Shown in pieces: positions 5,624 through 12,201 of a stretch of 12,458 nt of DNA. Source of the stretch: an uncultured Subdoligranulum sp. (GTDB taxonomy: Bacteria > Bacillota > Clostridia > Christensenellales > CAG-314); the NCBI GenBank assembly GCA_900551395.1, contig URVX01000022.1, positions 1 to 12,458 of the forward strand, given 5' to 3'. A program made the position numbers and the translations under genes. Each line of letters opens with the position of its first letter. Position 1 is the stretch's first letter. Below the pieces are notes generated by a model. It was not told the origin of the DNA and did no database searches. It saw nothing but the letters and a program-made list of their open reading frames with translations.

Positions 5624-6256
5624 ATGTCATTTGATTTCAAAAAAGAATATAAAGAATTTTACTTGCCGCCTAAAAAGCCGACTATAACTACCATACCGAA
5701 AATGAATTATATAGCAGTTTACGGCAAAGGCAATCCAAACGACGAAAACGGAGAATATAAAAATTCGATAGGACTTTTGTATTCCATTGCTTTCACTATT
5801 AAAATGAGTTATAAAGGTCCCCATAGAATAGACGGATATTTTGATTATGTGATACCGCCGCTTGAAGGCTTTTGGTGGCAGGACGGCGTGCGGAGCATAG
5901 ATTATGCGCACAAAGAGAATTTCAGATTCATTTCGGTTATCCGTTTGCCGGATTTTGTAACGAAGGCTGATTTCGGTTGGGCAGTGCAAGAAGCGACGAA
6001 CAAGAAAAAAGCGGATTTTTCAAGGGTTGAGTTTTTAACTTATGACGAGGGCGTTTGCGTTCAATGTATGCACATAGGCTCTTTCGACGAAGAACCTGTT
6101 ACAATAAAGGCAATGCACGAGTTTGCAAAAGAACAAGGATATGAATTAGATATTACCGATAAGCGGCTGCATCACGAGATTTATTTGAGCGACCCTCGCA
6201 AGTGCGAAATTGATAAACTGAAAACAGTTATACGGCATCCCGTAAAAAAATTATAA
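5624..6256 (+). CDS. GyrI-like small-molecule-binding domain protein
   Basis: A 210-residue cytosolic protein of the GyrI-like (SOUL/SHS2-type) group, related to the ligand-binding half of AraC-type regulators such as Rob but without a DNA-binding domain. Supporting features are FDFKKEYKEFYLPPKKP at the start, TIPKMNYIAVYGKGNPND (about 22-40), the PPLEGFWW block (78-85), and the C-terminal HHEIYLSDPRK with a downstream basic end. Such stand-alone proteins are thought to bind or hydrolyse small, often cationic or electrophilic, compounds; the natural substrate is unknown. GGAG (5614-5617) lies six bases before the ATG. The gene is visibly richer in A+T than its neighbours and uses more AAA, GAA, ATA and TAT codons, which suggests separate acquisition. 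It has its own palindrome-flanked promoter and a strong terminator, so it is probably a single-gene unit. Confidence 0.85.
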   Translation: MSFDFKKEYKEFYLPPKKPTITTIPKMNYIAVYGKGNPNDENGEYKNSIGLLYSIAFTIKMSYKGPHRIDGYFDYVIPPLEGFWWQDGVRSIDYAHKENFRFISVIRLPDFVTKADFGWAVQEATNKKKADFSRVEFLTYDEGVCVQCMHIGSFDEEPVTIKAMHEFAKEQGYELDITDKRLHHEIYLSDPRKCEIDKLKTVIRHPVKKL

Positions 6257-6274
6257 ATTTATTATCGAAAACTG

Positions 6275-6313
6275 AAAAGAGAGAAGATGTTCAAAAATCT
6301 TCTCTCTTTTTTT
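6275..6313 (+). terminator. Strong rho-independent terminator, possibly bidirectional
   Basis: AAAAGAGAGAAGAT (6275-6288) pairs perfectly with ATCTTCTCTCTTTT (6297-6310) across an 8-base loop, and T's run from 6307 to 6313. It lies 18 bases after the GyrI-like gene. On the minus strand the hairpin ends in TTTT, so it may also stop transcription of the leftward yitT-like gene that ends at 6386. Confidence 0.92.
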
Positions 6314-6385
6314 AAACTTTTGAGAACTGCGCTTTTTTGACGGTGCTTTATTTTAAACCAAATCGAAATGTTTTGTTTACCAAAA

Positions 6386-7369
6386 TTAAACCGTTTCTTC
6401 GGCGCTCTCCCGTTCAGCTTCGTTTTCGGTATCCGGAGCTTCCGCCAGGTCGGACATGTGCGCGGGCGTGTCCTCTCCGCGCTTTCTTCTGCGCAGATGA
6501 ACTCCCGTGCCCATAACCTCGCTTACCTCCGAAATGGTGACGAAAGCCGTGTCGTCCACCTGATTGACAAGATTTTTAAGTCTGCCTATTTCAAAGCGGT
6601 TGACCACGCAGTACATCATTGTTCTGCTTTCTTTCGAGTAAAAGCCTTTGGAGTCGAGCAGCGTTATGCCTCTGCCCATTTCGCGGCAGATGACGGAAGC
6701 CATCAGGTCGCCCTTTTGGGTGATAATTATACACGCCTTGCCCTTGTCGAAGCCGTCCACAACAAAGTCGACCGCTTTGAGTCCGATTGCGTATGTTACG
6801 ATGGAGTACAGTCCTACGCTGAAGTTTCCGAGCAAAAAGCAGGCGGCGGTATAAATGACTATGTTGTAAATCATGACGAACTGACCTACGGTGACGCCGA
6901 TTTTTTTTGCGAACAGCACAGCCATAACTTCAACGCCGTCCATAGCTCCGCCGAAGCGTATTGTCAGACCGGAGCCGAGACCGGAAATTATGCCTCCGAA
7001 AATGGAGCACAAAAACACGTCGTGCCCTACAAGCTCCCACATCTTTTCCGTCAGTCCCAAGCCCGTCTGATATACCCACGTCATACCCGAATAGGACAAA
7101 ATGGCGACCAGAGAACAGGCGGCGATTGCAGGTCCCTGCTTGAATATGGCAAAGAGGAAAAACGGTACGTTGAGAATAACGAGAAACAAGCTCACGTGCA
7201 GGGGAGTGATTTGAGACAGGAGGATGGACGTACCCGAAAGCCCCCCGTCCAGCACTCCCGAGGGCAGCAGAAAAAGCGCCACGCCCGTCGCGTTGACGAT
7301 GCCTGCGACAATCAGCATGGGGAATTGCCACCATTTTACCGTATTGAAGTCGTTTTTGATTTTCAGCAT
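6386..7369 (-). CDS. yitT: YitT family membrane protein (DUF161 plus DUF2179)
   Basis: A 327-residue integral membrane protein. Hydrophobic segments lie at about 15-36, 58-77, 82-100, 118-135, 162-181 and 186-204. The family signatures are GGLSGTSILLSQ (42-53) and GIISGLGSGLTIRFGGAMDG (127-145), with the latter's glycine-rich re-entrant-like block. After the membrane part comes a cytosolic DUF2179 domain (about 211-285: GKACIIITQKG, SRTMMYCVVNRFEIGRL, VDDTAFVTISEVSEVMG). The function of YitT proteins is not firmly established; transport is often proposed. The ATG at 7369 has AAAGGAA (about 7376-7382) upstream. Unusual is the end: a basic RRRKR at about 293-297, then an acidic Glu/Asp/Ala-rich tail of some 28 residues that is probably disordered. 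It lies downstream of the thiamine kinase remnant in the same direction, separated by 122 bases. Confidence 0.9.
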   Translation of the reverse strand: MLKIKNDFNTVKWWQFPMLIVAGIVNATGVALFLLPSGVLDGGLSGTSILLSQITPLHVSLFLVILNVPFFLFAIFKQGPAIAACSLVAILSYSGMTWVYQTGLGLTEKMWELVGHDVFLCSIFGGIISGLGSGLTIRFGGAMDGVEVMAVLFAKKIGVTVGQFVMIYNIVIYTAACFLLGNFSVGLYSIVTYAIGLKAVDFVVDGFDKGKACIIITQKGDLMASVICREMGRGITLLDSKGFYSKESRTMMYCVVNRFEIGRLKNLVNQVDDTAFVTISEVSEVMGTGVHLRRRKRGEDTPAHMSDLAEAPDTENEAERESAEETV

Positions 7370-7491
7370 AGGCGTTTCCTTTGTCGAACAATATCAAGCG
7401 TTTTCAGCCGCCCGCCATCATTAGGCGGCAAAGTGCTTTTGAAATATTATATTTAAAAAAATGTGAGTTAGCTACAAAGAAACGGCATTCT
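7370..7491 (-). promoter_or_regulatory. Upstream region of yitT with possible promoter and leader hairpin
   Basis: On the minus strand a consensus TATAAT occurs at 7446-7451, which would start a leader of about 70 bases. The nearest -35-like sequence (TTGTAG, 7472-7477) has a 20-bp spacer, so the promoter is weakly supported. The leader contains a GC-rich inverted repeat, GCCGCC (7424-7429 on the minus strand) with GGCGGC (7407-7412), not followed by T's. It may be a regulatory or processing hairpin. Confidence 0.35.
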
Positions 7492-8108
7492 TTATGAAAA
7501 ATCATCGGGACCGCACTCGGCGACGACAAGAAAAGCTCCTTTTTCGGCGTTTATTTCCGCAGCTTGGCCCGTAAATTCGTTGGACACTCCGATAGGGTAG
7601 CTGTTTGTCAGAGTATAACGCGAAAGAGGGTATTTCAGACCCTTGAGCGTCACTCCCTCGCAACGGGTGTCCAAAGAAAAAACCGAAACGTAGCCGCTTT
7701 TTTTTGCTGATATTTTCACCGTGCTCCGTCTGTGAGAAATGCCTTGACTCCGCGCTTGGCAAGCGCGGTAAGCAGCTGTACGTTGGCGAAGGTGTGCTCG
7801 GTTCGTCCTCCCGTGCCTCCGAAAATAACGATGCGCCCGAAGCCTTCGTCCGCAGCCAGCATGGCGGCGGCATATGAGTCCGTGACGTCCTTTTCTACGG
7901 GGAGACAAAGCAGCTTTTCGGCCTGCGGCTTGAATCCCAGCGAGTCGAAATCGCCGACAACCATGTCGGGCTTAAGGTCTGTGCCGTTCAAAATTTTCAG
8001 TCCTCCGTCAACGGCGATAATTTTGTCGTTTGAGCCCTTGTTGATTTTAAGCGGCAAATCGATTCGTCCCGCGCAGACGAGATAACAGCTTTTGACGTGA
8101 CCTTTCAT
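7492..8108 (-). pseudogene. thiN: Thiamine pyrophosphokinase gene broken by a frameshift
   Basis: Thiamine pyrophosphokinase transfers pyrophosphate from ATP to thiamine. The catalytic half (8108 to 7716) contains CAGRIDLP, AVDGGL, VVGDFDSLG, KDVTDSYAAAMLA and FGGTGGRTEHTFANVQLL, then stops at TGA (7716-7718) just after VKAFLTDGAR. The thiamine-binding C-terminal half continues at once in another frame: KKSGYVSVFSLDTRCEGV, LKGLKYPLSRYTLTNSYP, IGVSNEFTG and AFLVVAECG, ending at TAA (7492-7494). Together they span 617 bases, the normal family length of about 205 codons but not a multiple of three. A few codons around 7719-7735 seem to be missing, so a small deletion is likely. The truncated product (130 aa) lacks the thiamine-binding domain and should be inactive. 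A sequencing error or recoding cannot be excluded. Its start is the leaderless ATG at 8108. Confidence 0.85.
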
Positions 8109-8143
8109 AGGTTTATTTTAAATTAAGACACGGCGTTTGTAAA
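8108..8143 (-). promoter_or_regulatory. Promoter of the thiamine kinase gene, apparently leaderless
   Basis: On the minus strand TTTACA (8138-8143) and TAAAAT (8115-8120) are separated by 17 bp, and six bases (AAACCT) lie between the -10 box and the ATG at 8108. There is no Shine-Dalgarno sequence. The spacing matches the XRE promoter at 692-727 base for base. Confidence 0.65.
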
Positions 8144-8205
8144 GCGTTAAGGCATATATGAAAATATAATGCTTTCATTGATTTTTTTTTAAACATTAAA
8201 AAGCA

Positions 8206-8234
8206 TTGCTTTATTTATAAATTTTTGTTATAAT
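8206..8234 (+). promoter_or_regulatory. Promoter of the LysR-family gene
   Basis: TTGCTT (8206-8211) and TATAAT (8229-8234) are 17 bp apart, and TG at 8226-8227 makes an extended -10. Transcription should start near 8241, giving a leader of about 28 bases before the ATG at 8269. It is back to back with the thiamine kinase promoter. Confidence 0.85.
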
Positions 8235-8268
8235 ATACATGCCCGAAATCGGTTGGCATGAGGTTAAG

Positions 8269-9156
8269 ATGAAAATTTCGCAGCTTCGATATTTCATGAC
8301 GGTGTGCAGGTACAACAATATTACCAAAGCGGCAGAGGAGCTTTATGTTTCGCAGCCGGCGATTTCCTCCTCCATCAAGGATCTGGAGACGGAATTCGGC
8401 GTAAAATTGTTTTACCGGCAGAACAACAAGCTGCTTTTGACGGACGAGGGCGAGTATTTTCTCGACAAGGTCACCGATATTCTGGGCGCGGTGGATATTC
8501 TTTCCACACAGATGAAGGATTTGGGCAACAACCTGAATCACATAAAAATAGGCGTGCCTTCGATGGTGGGCACCTTTCTTTTTCCCGCCATGTTCCGCGC
8601 GTACAAGGAAAAATATCCCGAAACCGAAGTGGAAATGCAGGAGTCCGGTTCGCTTCAGGGCGCCAAAAGCGTGGAAAACAACACGTTGGATCTGGGTATT
8701 GCCATCATCGACGAAATGCCGTCGGAGAAGTTCAACACGCTGCACATCTGCGACACGCAGCTTTGCTTCTGCGTAGGCGCGGGACACAGACTGGCAAAGA
8801 AGGAAAGCATAGATTTCACCGACCTTAAGGACGAAAAAATCATACTTTTCAAGTCAGACTCGTATCAGCATATTTACGTAAAAAAGGCGTTTGCCTGCGC
8901 GGGTGTGGAGCCGCAGGTCATGATTTGCTCCAACCAGCTCTACACGATAAAAAAGTTTCTGGAATTCAACAACGTAGGAGCGTTTTTGTTCAATCAGGTT
9001 GCGGAAAACGATCCCGAAATCATAGCCATACCGCTGAAAAAGCCTATCAACCTGAGCATCGGACTTATCTGGAACAAAAAGGGCAATTTGTACCACGATG
9101 CGGAAAATTTTATTCGGTTTACCAAAAATTTCAAACACAGGTTTGACAAGCAATAA
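8269..9156 (+). CDS. LysR-family transcriptional regulator
   Basis: A 295-residue LysR-type regulator. The winged helix-turn-helix occupies residues 1-60: ISQLRYFMTVCRYNNITKAA, then EELYVSQPAISSSIKDLE and GVKLFYRQNNKLLLTDEG, all typical. The effector-binding domain starts near residue 92 (HIKIGVPSMVGTFLFP) and contains LDLGIAIID and LKDEKIILF; its ligand is unknown. The ATG at 8269 has GAGG (8260-8263) five bases upstream and begins at the family start. An in-frame ATG at 8239 is too close to the -10 box (four bases) to be used. The gene is divergent from the broken thiamine kinase and 19 bases upstream of a small gene in the same direction, which is likely co-transcribed. LysR proteins often control the divergent neighbour and themselves; no clear T-N11-A site was identified with confidence. 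Confidence 0.93.
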   Translation: MKISQLRYFMTVCRYNNITKAAEELYVSQPAISSSIKDLETEFGVKLFYRQNNKLLLTDEGEYFLDKVTDILGAVDILSTQMKDLGNNLNHIKIGVPSMVGTFLFPAMFRAYKEKYPETEVEMQESGSLQGAKSVENNTLDLGIAIIDEMPSEKFNTLHICDTQLCFCVGAGHRLAKKESIDFTDLKDEKIILFKSDSYQHIYVKKAFACAGVEPQVMICSNQLYTIKKFLEFNNVGAFLFNQVAENDPEIIAIPLKKPINLSIGLIWNKKGNLYHDAENFIRFTKNFKHRFDKQ

Positions 9157-9175
9157 AAGAAAAGGGGAGACAACT

Positions 9176-9475
9176 ATGAGAGAAATTTACGACATGAATC
9201 TTAGCGCGCTGAGGATGTATTACACGCGTCGACCGACGTACAAGGCGGAAAACGAAGTGAAAAACGTCGTTTTCAGATGCGACGTCGTCAAGGACAAGGA
9301 CATAATTGACGCGCTTAAAGACGTAAAACACAAGAGCGATTACATCAAATCGCTTTTGAGACGCGCTCTTAAAGCGGAAATGGAGGAAAAGGCGGCAAGC
9401 GGCGAGCAGACTGCCGATGCTTCCGGCGAGAGCGCCGCTTGTTCCGATTCGGCTGCGAAGCAGCAATCTGTTTAA
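9176..9475 (+). CDS. Small ribbon-helix-helix-like protein with disordered tail
   Basis: A 99-residue protein of unknown function. Residues about 27-70 (KNVVFRCDVVKDKDIIDALK, then SDYIKSLLRRALKAEMEE) follow the pattern strand, 'KDxDIIxxL', 'S-x-YI-K-x-L-[IL]-R' seen in ribbon-helix-helix DNA-binding proteins of plasmids and phages (ParR/StbB-like) and in many small clostridial proteins. The last 26 residues are rich in Ala, Ser, Gly, Glu and Gln and are probably disordered. AGGGGAGA (about 9163-9170) lies before the ATG at 9176, which decides this start over an upstream in-frame ATG inside the LysR gene. It follows the LysR stop by 19 bases and ends at a strong terminator, so the two form a unit. 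DNA binding is inferred from pattern only. Confidence 0.75.
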   Translation: MREIYDMNLSALRMYYTRRPTYKAENEVKNVVFRCDVVKDKDIIDALKDVKHKSDYIKSLLRRALKAEMEEKAASGEQTADASGESAACSDSAAKQQSV

Positions 9476-9490
9476 TTTTAATTTTTTAAT

Positions 9491-9521
9491 AAAAAAGCCG
9501 CGCGTAAACGCGGCTTTTTTT
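9491..9521 (+). terminator. Strong bidirectional terminator
   Basis: AAAAAAGCCGCG (9491-9502), loop CGTAAA and CGCGGCTTTTTT (9509-9520) form a perfect stem with T runs on both strands. It lies between two convergent genes (ends 9475 and 9562) and should serve both. Confidence 0.93.
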
Positions 9522-9561
9522 GTCTTTTTTCGCTGAGTGCGGCATTTTAAATTTGACAATT

Positions 9562-10773
9562 TTACATGTTTTGAGCCGAAAAATCCTTCTCGGAATAGTC
9601 CGAAAGCTCGTCGAGAGTTTCTTTTATCAGCTTTGCGGCAAGGTCCATTTGTTCTTTGGTGTGAGTCGCCGTATAGCTTGTCCTGAGCAGCCCCTCTCCG
9701 ACGGGCGTAGCGGGACTTACGACGGGGTTTACGTATACGCCTTTTTCCAGCAGCACCTTGCAGGCGTAAAAGGTCTTGGCGTCGCCGTAGGTGTAAATGG
9801 GTATAATTGGCGTTCTGCTTTCCTTTATCGCTATGCCGTAGTCTTTGAGAAGATTTCTCATATAGTCGCTTATTTCAGCCAGCATTCTCACGCGCTGCGG
9901 CTCGCGTTTGAGCACTCTGAGCGCCGCTCTTGCGCACTCCACGTTTGCAGGCGTCATGCTCGCGCTGAAGATAAAGGGACGGCTTGCGTGACGGATATAT
10001 TCGCATACCGTCTTGTCGGCAACCATATAGCCTCCCAGACTTGCGAGAGATTTGGAAAAGGTGCCCATGATTATGTCCACGTCGTCCGTCAGACCGAAAT
10101 ACTCCGCCGTGCCCTGTCCGCATTCTCCCAGCACGCCCAGACCGTGCGCGTCGTCAACCATAACGCGCGCGCCGTATTTTTTTGCAAGCTCCACGATTTC
10201 GGGAAGCTTGCATATATCTCCGCTCATGCTGAATACGCCGTCGGTGACAATCAGCTTTCCGTAGGAATCGGACGCGGACGCCAGCTTGTCCTTGAGATCC
10301 GCCATATCCCCGTGCGCGTAACGGACGAATTTGGCGTAGCTCAGCTTGCCGCCGTCGTAAATGCTCGCGTGGTTTTCGCGGTCGCAGAAAATTATGTCGT
10401 TGCGTCCCGCCATTCCCGAAATAATCCCGAGATTGCTCTGAAAGCCAGTGCCGAAGGTCACGGCGTCCTCTTTGCCGAGAAAGTCGGACAGCTCTTTTTC
10501 CAGCGCGAGGTGAATGTCCATCGTGCCGTTGAGAAAACGGCTGCCGCTGCATCCCGAGCCATAATTGTCCAGCGCGTTTTTTCCTGCCTCGATGACTTCG
10601 CTGTGGGAGGTAAGCCCCAGATAATTGTTTGAGCCCAGCATAATCACATGCCGCCCGCTCATTTCTACCGAAGTGTCCTGCCTGCTGGTCAGGCTGTGAA
10701 AATAAGGGTAAATACCCGCTGCTTTAGCTTCGTCGGCGATGGGAATACGCTTGCATTTTTCAAAAATATCCAA
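9562..10773 (-). CDS. PLP-dependent alpha-oxoamine synthase, serine palmitoyltransferase/Kbl-like
   Basis: A 403-residue enzyme of the alpha-oxoamine synthase family, which condenses an amino acid with an acyl-CoA. Visible are MLGSNNYLGL (45-54), YGSGCSGSRFLNGTMDIH (71-88), NHASIYDGGKL with H135 that stacks on PLP, VDDAHGLGVLG (D207, H210), and the Schiff-base lysine K241 in GTFSKSLASLGGY. The last motif and GIYPYFHSLTSRQDTSVEM near the start resemble bacterial serine palmitoyltransferases (Bacteroides type) more than E. coli Kbl, which has GTLGKALGG. Candidate products are thus 3-ketosphinganine or 2-amino-3-ketobutyrate; BioF is less likely because no biotin genes are near. Translation starts at TTG (10771-10773), with AAAAGGAGA eight bases before it. 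It is divergent from gcvT, which would fit a glycine-related role. The exact substrate cannot be settled by sequence reading. Confidence 0.85.
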   Translation of the reverse strand: MDIFEKCKRIPIADEAKAAGIYPYFHSLTSRQDTSVEMSGRHVIMLGSNNYLGLTSHSEVIEAGKNALDNYGSGCSGSRFLNGTMDIHLALEKELSDFLGKEDAVTFGTGFQSNLGIISGMAGRNDIIFCDRENHASIYDGGKLSYAKFVRYAHGDMADLKDKLASASDSYGKLIVTDGVFSMSGDICKLPEIVELAKKYGARVMVDDAHGLGVLGECGQGTAEYFGLTDDVDIIMGTFSKSLASLGGYMVADKTVCEYIRHASRPFIFSASMTPANVECARAALRVLKREPQRVRMLAEISDYMRNLLKDYGIAIKESRTPIIPIYTYGDAKTFYACKVLLEKGVYVNPVVSPATPVGEGLLRTSYTATHTKEQMDLAAKLIKETLDELSDYSEKDFSAQNM

Positions 10774-10819
10774 TTTCAGACTCTCCTTTTGTCAGCCGTC
10801 TGTTCGGCATCGGCTCTTT

Positions 10820-10848
10820 ATTGTAGCACAATCCGAGCAATTTGACAA
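10820..10848 (-). promoter_or_regulatory. Promoter of the alpha-oxoamine synthase gene
   Basis: On the minus strand TTGTCA (10843-10848) and TACAAT (10820-10825) have a 17-bp spacer. The leader is about 40 bases and ends in AAAAGGAGA before the TTG start. Confidence 0.75.
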
Positions 10849-11002
10849 GCAAATCCAAAAAGAGAACAGTGTTTTTTAATAATCTTAAAATAGACCGAAT
10901 TTTTAAAAAGTCTAAGTTGAAGTTTTTGTCGGCGGAGAATTTTTGCGCAAAGCCGACTCGGCAAATTTAATGCTGCCTAAGCGAAATGTCGCCTGAAAAC
11001 GA
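10849..11002. other. Intergenic space between divergent promoters
   Basis: Together with the two promoter regions, 310 bases (10774-11083) lack a gene. The central part holds one inverted repeat, GTCGGC (10928-10933) with GCCGAC (10952-10957), without a T run. No glycine riboswitch or other recognisable RNA is seen in it; nothing else stands out. Confidence 0.5.
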
Positions 11003-11031
11003 TTGATTTTTGAAAACGCCTTTGATATAAT
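11003..11031 (+). promoter_or_regulatory. Promoter of gcvT
   Basis: TTGATT (11003-11008) and TATAAT (11026-11031) have a 17-bp spacer, and TGA directly before the -10 makes it extended. The predicted leader (about 11038-11083) is short, so a tandem glycine riboswitch, common before gcv operons in Firmicutes, cannot fit downstream of this start site. Confidence 0.8.
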
Positions 11032-11083
11032 TTGTTACGGAAAAATTTCTCTAATCGGAGAGTTCAAAGGAGCATATAAATTT

Positions 11084-12166
11084 ATGGCGAAAAGGACACC
11101 GTTGTATCAGAATCATTTAAATCACGGCGGCAAGGTTGTGGAGTTCGGAGGCTTCGAGCTGCCCGTGCAGTACGGAGCGGGACTTATTGCCGAGCACAAT
11201 GCCGTGCGCAATGCGGCAGGCTTGTTCGACGTTAGTCACATGGGAGAGTTTTTGCTGGAGGGCAAAAGCGCTTTCGACACAATTCAGAGACTTATGTCCA
11301 ACGACATGACGGGTCTCGAGGACGGGCAGATCAGATACACCATGATGCTCAACGAAAGGGGCGGAGAGGTGGACGACCTGTTAGTTTACAGATTGTCCGA
11401 GGAAAAATATCTGCTGGTTGTCAACGCGGGCAACTGCGAAAAGGATGCGGCGTGGGTTTCTTCCCGCCTGCTGGAGGGCACAACGTTTGAAAATTTGTCG
11501 GAAAAGACCGGGCAGGTGGCGTTGCAGGGACCAAGGTCGGAGGAAATACTTCGCAAAATCGTGCCGGAAAGCGAAATTCCCGAAAAATACTATACGTTTA
11601 AAATCAGCGACAAGGTGACGGAGGGCAGATGCATAGTGTCCCGCACCGGCTACACGGGAGAGGACGGTTTCGAAATTTACTGCCCTGCCGAAAAAACGCC
11701 GGAAATTTTCGAGAAAATTCTCGACGCGGGAAAGGAATTCGGAATTCTGCCCTGCGGTCTGGGCGCAAGAGACACCTTGAGATTCGAGGCGTGCATGCCC
11801 CTTTACGGTCACGAGCTAAACGAGGATTATCTCGGCAACGAGGTCGGACTGGGATTTGCGCTCAAAATGGCGAAGCCCGACTTTATCGGCAAAAAGGCTT
11901 TTGAGGAGCGCCCCGCACAGTTCAAGCGCAAGGGCGTCAAGCTCATTGACAAGGGCATAGCCAGAGAGGGCTGCGAGGTCTTTGCCGCGTCCGACGGCAG
12001 AAAAATAGGCGTAGTCACTACGGGTACTTATTCTCCCACCTTCCAGCACGCGCTGGCAATGGTGAGGATAGAAAAGAGCTACGAGGAGCCTGAGGTCGTA
12101 ATAGACGTCAGAGGCAAAAAGCTGAGAGCGGAAGTTGTCAAAATGCCTTTTTATAAAAGAGGTTGA
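11084..12166 (+). CDS. gcvT: Aminomethyltransferase (glycine cleavage system T protein)
   Basis: The 360-residue T protein takes the aminomethyl group from lipoylated H protein, releases ammonia and forms 5,10-methylene-tetrahydrofolate. Length and motifs are standard: KRTPLYQNHLNHGGKVVEFG, AGLFDVSHMGEF (45-56), GGEVDDLLVYR with the conserved aspartate D97, LVVNAGNCEKD (111-121), RTGYTGEDGFEIY, LGARDTLRFEACMPLYGHEL, and the C-terminal MPFYKRG. The start at 11084 is set by AAAGGAG (11066-11072) and by homology; the frame is open upstream across the promoter. In many Firmicutes gcvT is followed by gcvH, gcvPA and gcvPB. Here AGGAGA and a new ATG (12195) follow, but that frame stops after eight codons and unrelated ATPase sequence begins. 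The gene itself is complete, but whether the rest of the pathway exists elsewhere is unknown. Confidence 0.95.
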   Translation: MAKRTPLYQNHLNHGGKVVEFGGFELPVQYGAGLIAEHNAVRNAAGLFDVSHMGEFLLEGKSAFDTIQRLMSNDMTGLEDGQIRYTMMLNERGGEVDDLLVYRLSEEKYLLVVNAGNCEKDAAWVSSRLLEGTTFENLSEKTGQVALQGPRSEEILRKIVPESEIPEKYYTFKISDKVTEGRCIVSRTGYTGEDGFEIYCPAEKTPEIFEKILDAGKEFGILPCGLGARDTLRFEACMPLYGHELNEDYLGNEVGLGFALKMAKPDFIGKKAFEERPAQFKRKGVKLIDKGIAREGCEVFAASDGRKIGVVTTGTYSPTFQHALAMVRIEKSYEEPEVVIDVRGKKLRAEVVKMPFYKRG

Positions 12167-12201
12167 AATAAAAATCAATTCAGGAGACAGATAAATGGAA
12201 A

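Noticed and set aside
6368..7456. Large plus-strand open frame (362 codons) over the YitT gene.
   Set aside because: It is the antisense shadow of a well-supported membrane protein gene; composition (many His, Arg, Gln) is typical of a reverse-frame artefact.
7697..7708. Programmed frameshifting on the A8 run in the thiamine kinase remnant.
   Set aside because: The run lies downstream of the in-frame TGA, so slippage there could not bypass the stop.
9520..10632. Large plus-strand open frame (370 codons) over the PLP enzyme gene.
   Set aside because: Antisense of a gene with complete catalytic motifs; it starts inside the terminator and has no ribosome binding site.
11038..11083. Glycine riboswitch before gcvT, suggested by CGGAGAG and AAAGGAGC.
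   Set aside because: The leader after the predicted start is only about 46 bases and the conserved core blocks are not present in order; AAAGGAGC is the ribosome binding site.
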